NCBI GenBank assembly: GCA_021772915.1
Contig: JAJFLB010000009.1
Span: 62,001 to 126,000 of the forward strand
Length of the DNA stretch: 64,000 bases
DNA from: Gammaproteobacteria bacterium
Lineage (GTDB): Bacteria > Pseudomonadota > Gammaproteobacteria > Xanthomonadales > SZUA-36
Direction: 5' to 3'
Under the pieces are notes generated by a model, which saw nothing but the letters and a program-made list of their open reading frames with translations, ran no database searches and was not told the DNA's origin. Shown piece by piece: positions 36,048 to 44,730 of the stretch. The first letter of the stretch is position 1; each line of letters opens with the position of its first letter. A program made the position numbers and the translations under genes.

Positions 36048-36620
36048 GTGAACAACAGTACAACAGTCGATTATGGACCATTAACGGAACTCATTGGTAC
36101 CTGGAAGGGTGATAAAGGTCAGGATGTCGCGCCTGGGCCGGATGGCGTGGAGAACAAGGCCTATTATGAAACCATTACGTTTACTGCCGCAGGGAACGTA
36201 AGCAACGCCAAACTACAGGTTTTGAGTGTCGTCTCTTACGAGCAAGTCGTTAAGCGCAAGTCGGACCACGAGATATTTCACGACGAGACGGGTTATTGGT
36301 TGTGGGATGCAGACCGCAAAACCATTATGCATTCACTGGCCATTCCCCGTGCAGTTTGCGTGCTTGCCGGTGGGCCCCATAATGGTGAGGCGAACCCTGA
36401 CGGCAACACGGTACTGGAAGTGTCTGCCGGGCTGGATGACGAGGACTGGCAAATAATCCAATCACCCTTCATGCGGGATAACGCCCGTACCACAGCGTTC
36501 AACCACAAAATTACTGTGGGCAATAACACACTCACTTACACCGAGACCACCTGGGTGGATATCTATGGCAAAGCTTTTGAACACACGGACCAGAATGAAT
36601 TGGAGAAACAGGCAGTCTAG
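36048..36620 (+). CDS. Nitrobindin-like haem-binding beta-barrel protein
   Basis: A 190-residue protein with the FABP-like/nitrobindin (THAP4 C-terminal, DUF1794) pattern. It opens YGPLTELIGTWKGDKGQD, followed by a series of beta-strands (YYETITFTAAG, HEIFHDETGYWLWD, RTTAFNHKITVGNNTLTYTE). Family members bind haem in a small barrel and may isomerise peroxynitrite or sense NO. The proximal histidine may be in TTAFNHKITV, but I cannot be sure. The GTG start has AGGAG six bases upstream. It follows the fused transporter gene by 35 bases and may be co-transcribed. Confidence 0.75.
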   Translation: MNNSTTVDYGPLTELIGTWKGDKGQDVAPGPDGVENKAYYETITFTAAGNVSNAKLQVLSVVSYEQVVKRKSDHEIFHDETGYWLWDADRKTIMHSLAIPRAVCVLAGGPHNGEANPDGNTVLEVSAGLDDEDWQIIQSPFMRDNARTTAFNHKITVGNNTLTYTETTWVDIYGKAFEHTDQNELEKQAV

Positions 36621-36668
36621 CTGCACATAAGTAGTTCGAATCAGATATTGCACCAGATTATAAAAGCC

Positions 36669-37223
36669 ATGAAAGATCCAAAAAAAATAACTATCAGACA
36701 GGCAGCCCTCAACGATTCCACTGCCATCTTGGCTGTTATCGATCAATCCGCCAGAGCAATTGCAGAAAGCGACTATACCCCAGAGCAGATTGAGCTTGCC
36801 TTGCAGGGTGCATTTGGGCTGGACACACAGCTAGTAAAAGATGGGACCTATTTCGTGGCGGAGCTTGACGGTTTGATTGTCGGCTGTGGTGGTTGGAGTT
36901 GGCGTAAGACGTTGTTTGGTGGAGATGCCATCACCGGTAAAGATGATGAGCCGCGGGATCCGGCCACTGAATCGGGAAGGATTCGGGCGTTTTTTGTTCA
37001 TCCGGACCATATGCGTAAGGGTATTGGACGCCAAATTGTGGAACGATGTGAATCAGAAGCATGGGGTTTCGGTTTCAGACGTCTGGAGTTAGGTGCCACG
37101 TTGCCCGGGGAACGGTTGTACCGTTCGCTCGGTTACATTGCCGCGGAACCGTACGAGTATGAATGTGAGCCTGGCAAATTCATGACTGTAATACCCATGA
37201 GCAAGGACATACTTGAAAAATAG
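36669..37223 (+). CDS. GNAT-family N-acetyltransferase
   Basis: A 184-residue GNAT acetyltransferase starting MKDPKKITIRQAALNDSTAI. The acetyl-CoA-binding motif A is RAFFVHPDHMRKGIGRQIVE, which includes the R-x-x-G-x-G-type loop. The C-terminal strand LGATLPGERLYRSLGYIAAE is also typical. The acceptor is unknown. The ATG chosen fits the fold's first strand; an upstream TTG at 36648 is less likely. There is no clear ribosome-binding site. Confidence 0.88.
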   Translation: MKDPKKITIRQAALNDSTAILAVIDQSARAIAESDYTPEQIELALQGAFGLDTQLVKDGTYFVAELDGLIVGCGGWSWRKTLFGGDAITGKDDEPRDPATESGRIRAFFVHPDHMRKGIGRQIVERCESEAWGFGFRRLELGATLPGERLYRSLGYIAAEPYEYECEPGKFMTVIPMSKDILEK

Positions 37224-37282
37224 GGGCAACTCAACGAAACCACATTTTGAGCCATGCACTGCAAGACCAAATGTGTCGTACC

Positions 37283-37315
37283 AAAAAAAGGGTCGGCAAG
37301 CCTCCTTGCCGGCCC
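37283..37315 (-). terminator. Intrinsic terminator of the trypsin-like gene
   Basis: On the minus strand an 11-bp near-perfect stem (GGGCCGGCAAG, loop GAGG, CTTGCCGACCC) is followed by seven U residues. It lies 20 bases beyond the stop codon of the protease gene. This is a textbook rho-independent terminator. GNAT ends convergent to it at 37223. Confidence 0.88.
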
Positions 37316-37335
37316 AGGGCTAAAGAATTGGTGTT

Positions 37336-38613
37336 CTACGGGGTAATTGTTGCCCGCAACATTACATTGTTGAACGCTTCGTAGCCATGCAAGGTGATGT
37401 GCCAACGACCCGCGGGCGGATTGTTCACTCTGACCTTCTCCGTGTTGCCAAACAGGTAAGGAGCGTAGTCGTGGTCGTCCGGTGAAGCTTCACGCCCTCT
37501 CGCCACGTACAGATCGACGTCGCCGCTGCCAGACCAGGTCTTGATCACGAGCCGGCTTTGTCCACTGGGAACGTCGATATAGTACTGGCGGACTGTGCCT
37601 TCTGCACCACTCAGACCAGCGATAGTCTCACCAGTGTCAAGGGCGTTTTCAGCCACGGGTGGTAGTGGATCCGGTGGGGCCGGATTCGGACAGCTGTCAC
37701 CGGGGTCGGTCGGATCAGTCGGATCGGTTGGATTGGTTGGATCGGTTGGGTCAGTCGGATCCGTGGGTCCGCCGTTACTGCCGATCCTATCAAGGATCCA
37801 GTCACGATGGCTGTAGGTACGCGTGTAAACGCCGTACTTATTGGGCTGGGCACAGCCCTCTCCCCAACTCACTACACCGATGTGATATTCGCTACTGCCA
37901 CTGGTCACCCACAGCGGCCCGCCACTGTCTCCATAACAGGAGTCTTTGCCGCCTTCGGCCAGACCGGCGCAGATCTGCGCGCTGTTGATTTCACCGTCAT
38001 AAGCTGAGGGTGAATTACACTCGGAATTGGTAACGATAGGCAGGGTAACCTGGTGCATTTGATCGGGTGAACCCCCATTTTCCGATAACGCGCCCCATCC
38101 CGAGACCGTTGCCGGTTGATTGGGTGCCCCGGCGCCACTCATCACCGCCATGGTTGGCAGTAAAACGGTGGGTATTGAATCGGGTAACGACGATGCCAAT
38201 CTCAGCAGTGCAATATCATTTTCCAGCGTCGAGTCGTTGTATTGGCTGTGGACGATGATCTGTACGACATCACGGCGGAACCCCTGATCGGTCAGAAACA
38301 GGTCATGGCCCCCAACCCAGACACTCAGTCCCGGGTCGCCGGCCGTCTCACCAACCGTGCAATGGGCGGCGGTCAATATCCACTCGCTGCCTACGACTGC
38401 CCCACCGCAAAAGTGTTCGCCTTCATACTGGAGCGAGGTAATCCACCGCTGCTGTCCTTCGGTAGAGGGACCACCACCCACGATTTTCACCGTTCCACCC
38501 GTTGTTGTGTCCGGGGCCATTCTGGTCTTGTTGAGGTAGTCACCTGCAACTGATAGTTGGGCAACCAGCAATAGCGATAAAGTGCTGGCGAATTGCGTTA
38601 ATCTCGTAGTCAT
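37336..38613 (-). CDS. Secreted trypsin-like serine protease with C-terminal PPC domain
   Basis: A 425-residue secreted S1A protease. The signal peptide (TQFASTLSLLLVAQLSVAG) is followed by a short propeptide and the activation site VKIVGGGP. The triad is visible in LTAAHC (His), ENDIALLRL (Asp) and CYGDSGGPLWV (Ser), with VVSWGEGC. The Asp in GGKDSCYGDSGG predicts trypsin-like Arg/Lys preference. A linker of repeated T-D-P units leads to a roughly 100-residue prepeptidase C-terminal domain (QYYIDVPSGQSRLVIKTWSG, GDVDLYVARG, GRWHITLHGYEAFNNV). GGAG lies seven bases before the ATG. A two-component system lies just upstream on the same strand. Confidence 0.93.
   Translation of the reverse strand: MTTRLTQFASTLSLLLVAQLSVAGDYLNKTRMAPDTTTGGTVKIVGGGPSTEGQQRWITSLQYEGEHFCGGAVVGSEWILTAAHCTVGETAGDPGLSVWVGGHDLFLTDQGFRRDVVQIIVHSQYNDSTLENDIALLRLASSLPDSIPTVLLPTMAVMSGAGAPNQPATVSGWGALSENGGSPDQMHQVTLPIVTNSECNSPSAYDGEINSAQICAGLAEGGKDSCYGDSGGPLWVTSGSSEYHIGVVSWGEGCAQPNKYGVYTRTYSHRDWILDRIGSNGGPTDPTDPTDPTNPTDPTDPTDPGDSCPNPAPPDPLPPVAENALDTGETIAGLSGAEGTVRQYYIDVPSGQSRLVIKTWSGSGDVDLYVARGREASPDDHDYAPYLFGNTEKVRVNNPPAGRWHITLHGYEAFNNVMLRATITP
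37702..37768. repeat. In-frame 9-bp tandem repeats encoding a T-D-P linker
   Basis: About seven degenerate copies of a 9-base unit (GGATCGGTT-like on the plus strand) encode the repeated Pro-Thr-Asp spacer between the protease and PPC domains. Copies differ mostly at silent positions. Such repeats can change linker length by slippage. Confidence 0.8.
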
Positions 38614-38792
38614 GAGCTGTCTCCTGTTTGCTAGAGTCAGGACCAGTTAGCTTTTCTACCTGGCCATGTACCCATTTCAACAGCTCAACGACGCCGTCTG
38701 TAGCGTGTTTTAGTAGCTCAATTGTTGTGATATTCGAGGCTTTTGTAGCGTTTTGTGTGGATCAGGACTGGATGGCGATACGCTACACTGGG

Positions 38793-40106
38793 TTATCGTG
38801 GCCAGGTCAGAAGGAACTGGGCACCACCTTGTTCGCTTTCTTCACACACGACACTGCCCTGGTGTTGTTGCATGATGGCTCGCACGATCGCCAACCCCAG
38901 CCCGCTACCACCTGAGTCGCGTGAACGACTGGCATCCAGGCGGGTAAATGGCTCGAAAATACGGTCCCTTTTACCCGGTGCAATCCCGGGTCCGTCGTCA
39001 CCGATAATGACCTCGGTTTGCTGGCTATCAGCACGCAATTCTATGTTGACGCGCCGAGCGGCGTAGCGTGCCGCATTCCTCACAACATTGATGACCGCCC
39101 TTTCAGTTAAGCGTTCATCGACGTAAACCGAGTGACTCTCACTGTCGGGATGTACCACAATCTCCACCGTCGGGTACACCTGTCTGACTTTAGCGCAAAC
39201 CCCATCCAGCAAGCTGTCGAGATCCACGTCAACGTGTTGTAGCCGGTATCCTCCGTGACGCACACGTGAGTAGCCGAGCACCTCGCGTACCAGGTCATCC
39301 AGTTCTGCTATTGATGCATCCATCTTTTCGACCAACCCGCGCCGCTCTTCATCGTCGGTAGTCTCAGCCAACATGTCCTGGGCGAAACGCAGTCGGGCAA
39401 TCGGGCCGCGGAACTCATGGGCGACCGCGTGCAACAGGTCGCGTTGCGCGGAAAGACTTTCTTGCCACTCGCTGATTGCGCTGACCAGTTGCTCAGTCAC
39501 CCGGTTGAGGCTCGACTCGACACTGCCCAGTGCACCGTCACCCTGCACGATGAGTGGTGGGGTGGTTGGACCGTCATCGAACAGCTGATCAAGTGTCTGT
39601 GACACTTTGTGCATGCGATTTCGAACCGGCAACACAAGCCACCACAATAGCCCCCCAGGCACGACCAACGCCACCACTACAAACAACCAGAGCGCAATAT
39701 CCAGCGAGGGCTCCAGATCGAAATAAAACACCTCGTTTCGAAGCATGCTGCGGTCGTCTGGAAGCAGAATGAGTGCTACGCCATCCTCTCCATCGACGTA
39801 CAGACCGTCCAGACCCTTGGCGATCAACATGGCGTAAAGTTCTGCCCACTTTGCGTCAGAATCTCTCACCAACTCCAGAAAATCGTTTGAACTCTGGTTG
39901 TAGGCGCTCACTGCCGATTCCCATTGGTCGGTTGACAGGTTTGCGAATTGTTGCTTGAGCGCACCGGAGCGGGTTACAACCTCTGCCTCCATGGACTCGG
40001 TTTGCAAGTCGTAGGCGTAAGGCAGCCACACCCACTCGTACACCTGCCATATCAGTACCGTTGACCCAACAGTGGCCAGAAACAGTTTCAGCCACAGGCC
40101 TTTCAT
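38793..40106 (-). CDS. Two-component sensor histidine kinase
   Basis: A 437-residue membrane sensor kinase. The N-terminal helix (LFLATVGSTVLIWQVYEWVW) and a periplasmic sensor of about 110 residues lead to a second helix (LWLFVVVALVVPGGLLWWLV). HAMP, HisKA with LLHAVAHEFRGPIARLRFAQ (phospho-acceptor His) and an HATPase_c domain follow (NVVRNAARYA N-box, IIGDDGPGIAPGKRDRIFEP, GGSGLGLAIV). The layout resembles RstB/EnvZ-class kinases. It overlaps the response regulator stop by four bases. The signal is unknown. It sits 179 bases upstream of the trypsin-like gene on the same strand. Confidence 0.93.
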   Translation of the reverse strand: MKGLWLKLFLATVGSTVLIWQVYEWVWLPYAYDLQTESMEAEVVTRSGALKQQFANLSTDQWESAVSAYNQSSNDFLELVRDSDAKWAELYAMLIAKGLDGLYVDGEDGVALILLPDDRSMLRNEVFYFDLEPSLDIALWLFVVVALVVPGGLLWWLVLPVRNRMHKVSQTLDQLFDDGPTTPPLIVQGDGALGSVESSLNRVTEQLVSAISEWQESLSAQRDLLHAVAHEFRGPIARLRFAQDMLAETTDDEERRGLVEKMDASIAELDDLVREVLGYSRVRHGGYRLQHVDVDLDSLLDGVCAKVRQVYPTVEIVVHPDSESHSVYVDERLTERAVINVVRNAARYAARRVNIELRADSQQTEVIIGDDGPGIAPGKRDRIFEPFTRLDASRSRDSGGSGLGLAIVRAIMQQHQGSVVCEESEQGGAQFLLTWPR

Positions 40107-40813
40107 CGGTCCACCAGGAGGTAGCCGCGACCGCGTACGGTTTTAATTTTCTGGGGTTGCTTTGGATCATCGCCAATTTTGCGTCTCAGGCGCGAGACAC
40201 GAAGGTCAATGGTGCGGTCCAATCCGTCATAGATGGTGTGTAACGTCTTGTCGTGCAAATGCTCACGACTGACTACATGCCCGCATTCCAGTGCCAATAA
40301 CCACAGCAACTCAAATTCTGCAGCCGTCAGATCTACCAATACGCCATCGCTGCGCACCTCGCGTGCCCCACGGTCAATATTGAGAGGACCCGCTTCTATG
40401 CAACGTGGGGCGGTTTGATCATCTGCAACCCCATCGGCGCGCCGCAAAAGCGCCCTGATACGTGCCAACAATACCCGTGGACGAATCGGTTTGGCCAGAT
40501 AGTCGTCTGCACCAACTTCGAGGCCTGTGACTTCATCAATATCATCGGCCAACGCTGTCAACATCAAAATCGGACCGTCATAGTATTGCCGCACCTGCCG
40601 GCAAACACTCAGCCCATCAATGCCGGGCAGCATCAAATCAAGCACGATCAAACGAGGTGGTTCCGCCTCAATCAAACCAACTGCTTTTGCACCGTCGCCA
40701 ACGACCCGCACGTCGAACCCATTTGATGTTAGAAAACTGCGGATTAATTCCGACAAAGCTTCATCATCATCGACAATCAGGATGTGGTTGTTATGAGTTT
40801 TTGGTTGCGACAT
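40103..40813 (-). CDS. OmpR-family response regulator
   Basis: A 236-residue response regulator. The receiver domain has the acidic pocket ILIVDDDEALSE, the phospho-acceptor Asp in LIVLDLMLPGIDG, and the conserved Lys in DYLAKPIRPRVLL. It is joined to a winged-helix DNA-binding domain (DLTAAEFELLWLLALECGHV, then RTIDLRVSRLRRKIGD, ending VRGRGYLLVDR). It is cotranslated with the downstream sensor kinase through an ATGA overlap. Targets cannot be read from sequence. The long intergenic region upstream probably holds its promoter. Confidence 0.94.
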   Translation of the reverse strand: MSQPKTHNNHILIVDDDEALSELIRSFLTSNGFDVRVVGDGAKAVGLIEAEPPRLIVLDLMLPGIDGLSVCRQVRQYYDGPILMLTALADDIDEVTGLEVGADDYLAKPIRPRVLLARIRALLRRADGVADDQTAPRCIEAGPLNIDRGAREVRSDGVLVDLTAAEFELLWLLALECGHVVSREHLHDKTLHTIYDGLDRTIDLRVSRLRRKIGDDPKQPQKIKTVRGRGYLLVDR

Positions 40814-41362
40814 CGGTGTTAGTTTGAACTGCCCTTGCTCAATCTGCCAGCAGCGATTCGTCGTGGTTATGTATCAAACTGTAGCGTAGTTTCAACCTTT
40901 AAGGTAACCCTTGTGTCGGGCAATAGAGATGGAAAGGGCTGGGTTTGATATGTATTACAGCTCAATAAACGCACGGTGTTTTCAGGTGCAGGTGACGGGT
41001 TGATGATCTTCCTTGTGGATGGTCAACACTTTATCAGGAGAGACCTGGGTAATATTATTTAGCCTGACGCGCACACTTACCAGCAGTATTCGCTGGTCGT
41101 CTTGCACGTCTCACGTGTGTTGGACTCAAGTGTGAGCAGCGACTCCAGTGGGCAGCTTTTCCGGCTATAATGCCAGTGCCTTAGCGGTTTTCGTATCACA
41201 GTTTAATGAGCAAAGGCCACTGCCGGTCATTGGTGTTTGCGCCGTGAGTGATGTGTTCGTGACAAAACGGGTCCTCCAACGTCGACGCGGATTTTGACCT
41301 ACTTAGAGGGCTGCTTTGATGATGCATTGGAATTGAGATTTTATAAGTAAGGAGGGGTTGCG
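40814..41362. other. Intergenic region without a recognised gene
   Basis: This 549-base gap separates the divergent response-regulator gene and the methyltransferase gene. I see no credible ORF, tRNA or repeat. A GGAGG at 41351-41355 serves the TTG start of the next gene. The rest presumably holds both promoters. Confidence 0.6.
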
Positions 41363-42085
41363 TTGAAACAGAAACGTGAACACACTCTCCCGATTGCCAA
41401 AGGTGACCCCGGAGGTCAAGACGATAATCCGCTACAGGTCGCGAGCCCTAACGATGCGCTACGTAACGTGTCTTTCGGTTGGCCCCTCTACCGCTACCGG
41501 TCACTGTTTCACCTTTTGCTACGTATCGAGTACGGGCGTTTTTTCGTAGCGCGTTATGAGGCGCTGGCTCGGTTGATCCCACGAGGTTCCTCTGTTGTGG
41601 AAGTATGTTGTGGCGATTGTCTGCTCTTTCTGAAGTATCTCAAGACAAAGGACGTGGATTATGTCGGTCTTGACAATTCGCCCGCACTTGTAGCCTGGGC
41701 AAGAAAGCGCGGGGTCAGGGCTCGGGTCTTTAATGTCCTTGAGGATTCGATCCCCAAGGCTGATTACGTTGTGCTGCACGCGAGCCTTTACCAATTCGAT
41801 CCCAGGTCCGAGGAAGTGGCCCGTAAGCTGATCTGCGCGGCACGTGAAAAGGCGATTATCGCGGAGACAGTGCGAAATCTCTCGCACTCCAGAGTCTCCC
41901 CTGTGAGCGCTTTGGCCAACTACTTCACCCGGCCGATCGGCGTTGGAGCCAACTACACCGGTCGTCGATTCGACAGTGCAACACTGGTCGGTTTTTTTGA
42001 CCGGCTTGGTGGACTTGAAAACCACTTCTTGATCGCCGGTGGCCGTGAAATGGTCGGTGTGTTCACCGGCAGGGCGGCGGAATGA
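41363..42085 (+). CDS. Class I SAM-dependent methyltransferase
   Basis: A 240-residue methyltransferase. Its SAM pocket is SVVEVCCGDCLLFLKYLK (with GD in place of the usual GxG), then DYVGLDNSPALVAWARKRG and the catalytic-loop region DYVVLHASLYQF. The C-terminus (YTGRRFDSATLVGFFDRLGG) is typical of small-molecule or glycan methyltransferases. The TTG start is supported by GGAGG seven bases upstream and the absence of a better start. It overlaps the next membrane-protein gene by four bases (ATGA). Likely role: methylation of a lipid-linked sugar or precursor made by the island. Confidence 0.83.
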   Translation: MKQKREHTLPIAKGDPGGQDDNPLQVASPNDALRNVSFGWPLYRYRSLFHLLLRIEYGRFFVARYEALARLIPRGSSVVEVCCGDCLLFLKYLKTKDVDYVGLDNSPALVAWARKRGVRARVFNVLEDSIPKADYVVLHASLYQFDPRSEEVARKLICAAREKAIIAETVRNLSHSRVSPVSALANYFTRPIGVGANYTGRRFDSATLVGFFDRLGGLENHFLIAGGREMVGVFTGRAAE

Positions 42086-44730
42086 TGCCCTCACTGGAGC
42101 GTCACTGGAATGCCCTCGCTGCTCTAGCCATGGTCGTGTCGGTGTATCTGCTCGATCTATTCGTGACCCACTACCGGTTTTTCGAGGATGAGGTGCCGCC
42201 CTCTGCTAGCGATATCTTCCTCGTGCGGACAACCCTGCTGGCAGTCGCTGCGGTTCTCTCGCTGCGTTGGTTGGTAAAGCGCCCGGGGCCATCGATGTCG
42301 AATGCTCCGAGGGCCGGCCCGCAATTTTTGAGGAGGTTGCCCTGGCTGACCGCAATACTCGCTGTGTTTTTCACGTTCGTGTTCTACCTGTCGCCGCGGG
42401 AGTTCTACAGCCTGGGAAGAGAAGACAGACTCATCGAGCACGCATCGGCGATGGCGAGCTTTGCAGCAGCCGGTTACTTCCTTTGGCTGATTATGCGGAT
42501 GAGAGCCACACGACCACGACCGGGCCTGGCAGCCCAGGTCTGTGGATTGGGGTTGGCTGTGGTATTCCTGCTAATCGGATTTGAGGAAGTATCATGGTTT
42601 CAGCGTGCTCTCAAATTCGACACACCAGAATTCGTGCTGCAATTGAGCCAACGTAATGAACTTAACTTCCACAACATGTACACGGCGCTGGCTGAGGCGG
42701 TTTACTACGTCGGTTCGTTTGTTTTACTGATTGTCTTACCGCTTGTCCGCGAACGAACCTCTTGGCTCAAGCGGTTTGAAAACTGGGGGGCATGGTTGCC
42801 GGACCGCACGGTGTTGCTGGCAGCGGCCCCCGCCTTTGCTTTCAACTATGTGTACTGGAACGCACCCTTCGCGCAGTTCCCATTCTGGTTTACCCTGGCG
42901 GTGCTCGTCATGTACGCATGGGAGGCAGTACGGAAACCGGACCTGTCAAGCGGTGAACGTGCCCTCCCTGTGTCGGTCCTTGCTGTGTTTGTCTTCGTGC
43001 AAGTCGTCTTCCTGCTGGGAGGAAGCGAGTTCGTCCGTATTTGGGACGCGAGTGAATACAAGGAGTTACTCATACCACTGGGTTTTCTAGTCTATGCAAT
43101 TAACGCCTCCAGACGCATTGCTATGCAGTTGGGCCTAACGGAAACAGGCCCACTGCTTGCCTCTCTGCCGATGATGGTGGCAAGCGTCTTTGCGTTGCTC
43201 TCCATCAACTTTGCAGTGGGTGAGAATGTCACGCAGAGCGAACTCGATGTGTTGGCGTTGGCCAAGCAATTCGCGAACCCGGACTGGCTACCAGGGGACT
43301 GGCAGCTCAATGAGCCGGTTACTGCCAGGCTTGCCTTCGTGGTGGTGCTCTATCCGTTAGTCAAGTTCCTGCCCCTGGTAGCGGTATCGATAATCGGTCG
43401 TCTGACCGGCTTTGCCATTTTGAGCCTGGGTCTTGCCATGATTGGAAGAAGAATCAGGCTCAATGCACCCACGGTTTGCGTCGCCGTGGGTATCTACATC
43501 TGGCTAGGTCAATCCTTTTTGGATGCCAGCGACTCTCTTTTCAAGCGCTTCGAGGCGCATGTGCTGGCCTACGGTTTTCTGTTGCTCGCTCTGAACGCAC
43601 TGCTGGATCGCAGGTTGAAACGAACTGCCGTCTTTGCGGGGCTGGCAACCAGCTTCCACTTTTTGGTTGGCGGATGGGGTACGCTCGCTCTTGCTCTCAC
43701 TGCATGGAGCCAGGGTGTGGGTGTGCGTCGGGAGCGTCTCATTGCCATCGGGTATTGGTTCGCGGCAGCTTCGGTGGCCATGTACTATGTAGCAACGGTT
43801 CTTCTCGAGCCCACTGTCGACACCATCTACGACCTCGACCACGTCTACATCTTTTATCGCAATGCGGGTGCCCTGGTGCCGCAGACCTGGAACTGGGAGC
43901 TCGCTGAGGTGGCGGCCGCCGCCGCGCTCGGCTGGGTATTGGTGCGGGCGCGGTTTCTCGACCCCGTGCACTCTGCATCGCGCCTGGTTTCAGAGTTCGT
44001 ACTCTGGACGCTTGTGTCGTATTTCGTAGCACTTTTGCTCTCTCCCTTCGACTTCGCCCTGAAGATCCTCCACACCTATCCATTTCGGGTGCCAACGACA
44101 CTGCTTCAGGTAATTGGCCTGCTGTTTCTCGTGCGCTGGCTCGCGAGGTGGCTGGTACACGCAGATAGGCGCAACTTGCTGGCCCTGGTGGCTGCCGGCT
44201 TTTTCTTCTGGGTCGGGGCTGAACGTTTCGCCGATGGCTTTGTAAAATTACAGGCATTCCCACGTGGCGCCTACTCCCAGAATGGGGGTGGGTCGAGCCG
44301 TGCACGAGCCATTTACGATGTCTGCGAATGGATCGACGCCAACACCGAGCGCAACGCTGTAGTGCTCACAACTCCCACTCGTGGTCTGGTGGCCTATCTA
44401 TGCAATCGTGCCGTCGCGGTGCGTTGGAAGAGCGTGGCCTACACCCAGGCTGGGCTGGCAAAATGGTACGGGCGTTTGACCGCCTTCAATGGTGGTGACG
44501 AACCGGGGCGGAATACCAACATCACAAAAACGTTCCGTAGGCTCGAAGCAGACGACTACAGGCGACTTGCCCGCGACTATGGCGGTTACTACTTGCTGAT
44601 CAAGAGGGAAATGATCATGGGTCTGGAGAGGATCTACGCTAACGATCGTTATTCAGTATATTGGCTCGGTGAGCATGATTGGCCAGGCCGCCCGGAGGAA
44701 TGCGGGCCCGTCAACTGCTCTGATCATTGA
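42082..44730 (+). CDS. Large GT-C-like polytopic membrane protein
   Basis: An 882-residue membrane protein with about 18-20 hydrophobic helices and a C-terminal soluble region of about 150 residues. That region (ARAIYDVCEWIDANTERNAV, YLCNRAVAVRWKSVAYTQAG, GGYYLLIKREM) resembles the tail of DUF6798-type predicted membrane glycosyltransferases, which bind the acceptor outside the membrane. Helical loops include LGREDRLIEHASAMASFAAA and VSWFQRALKFDTPEF. No motif proves a reaction. The ATG overlaps the methyltransferase stop, so the two form a two-gene unit. It converges on the DegT operon with a 20-base 3' overlap. Confidence 0.7.
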   Translation: MMPSLERHWNALAALAMVVSVYLLDLFVTHYRFFEDEVPPSASDIFLVRTTLLAVAAVLSLRWLVKRPGPSMSNAPRAGPQFLRRLPWLTAILAVFFTFVFYLSPREFYSLGREDRLIEHASAMASFAAAGYFLWLIMRMRATRPRPGLAAQVCGLGLAVVFLLIGFEEVSWFQRALKFDTPEFVLQLSQRNELNFHNMYTALAEAVYYVGSFVLLIVLPLVRERTSWLKRFENWGAWLPDRTVLLAAAPAFAFNYVYWNAPFAQFPFWFTLAVLVMYAWEAVRKPDLSSGERALPVSVLAVFVFVQVVFLLGGSEFVRIWDASEYKELLIPLGFLVYAINASRRIAMQLGLTETGPLLASLPMMVASVFALLSINFAVGENVTQSELDVLALAKQFANPDWLPGDWQLNEPVTARLAFVVVLYPLVKFLPLVAVSIIGRLTGFAILSLGLAMIGRRIRLNAPTVCVAVGIYIWLGQSFLDASDSLFKRFEAHVLAYGFLLLALNALLDRRLKRTAVFAGLATSFHFLVGGWGTLALALTAWSQGVGVRRERLIAIGYWFAAASVAMYYVATVLLEPTVDTIYDLDHVYIFYRNAGALVPQTWNWELAEVAAAAALGWVLVRARFLDPVHSASRLVSEFVLWTLVSYFVALLLSPFDFALKILHTYPFRVPTTLLQVIGLLFLVRWLARWLVHADRRNLLALVAAGFFFWVGAERFADGFVKLQAFPRGAYSQNGGGSSRARAIYDVCEWIDANTERNAVVLTTPTRGLVAYLCNRAVAVRWKSVAYTQAGLAKWYGRLTAFNGGDEPGRNTNITKTFRRLEADDYRRLARDYGGYYLLIKREMIMGLERIYANDRYSVYWLGEHDWPGRPEECGPVNCSDH

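Noticed and set aside
37702-37768. Short tandem repeats considered as a CRISPR array
   Set aside because: Units are 9 bases without spacers and encode the in-frame T-D-P linker of the protease.
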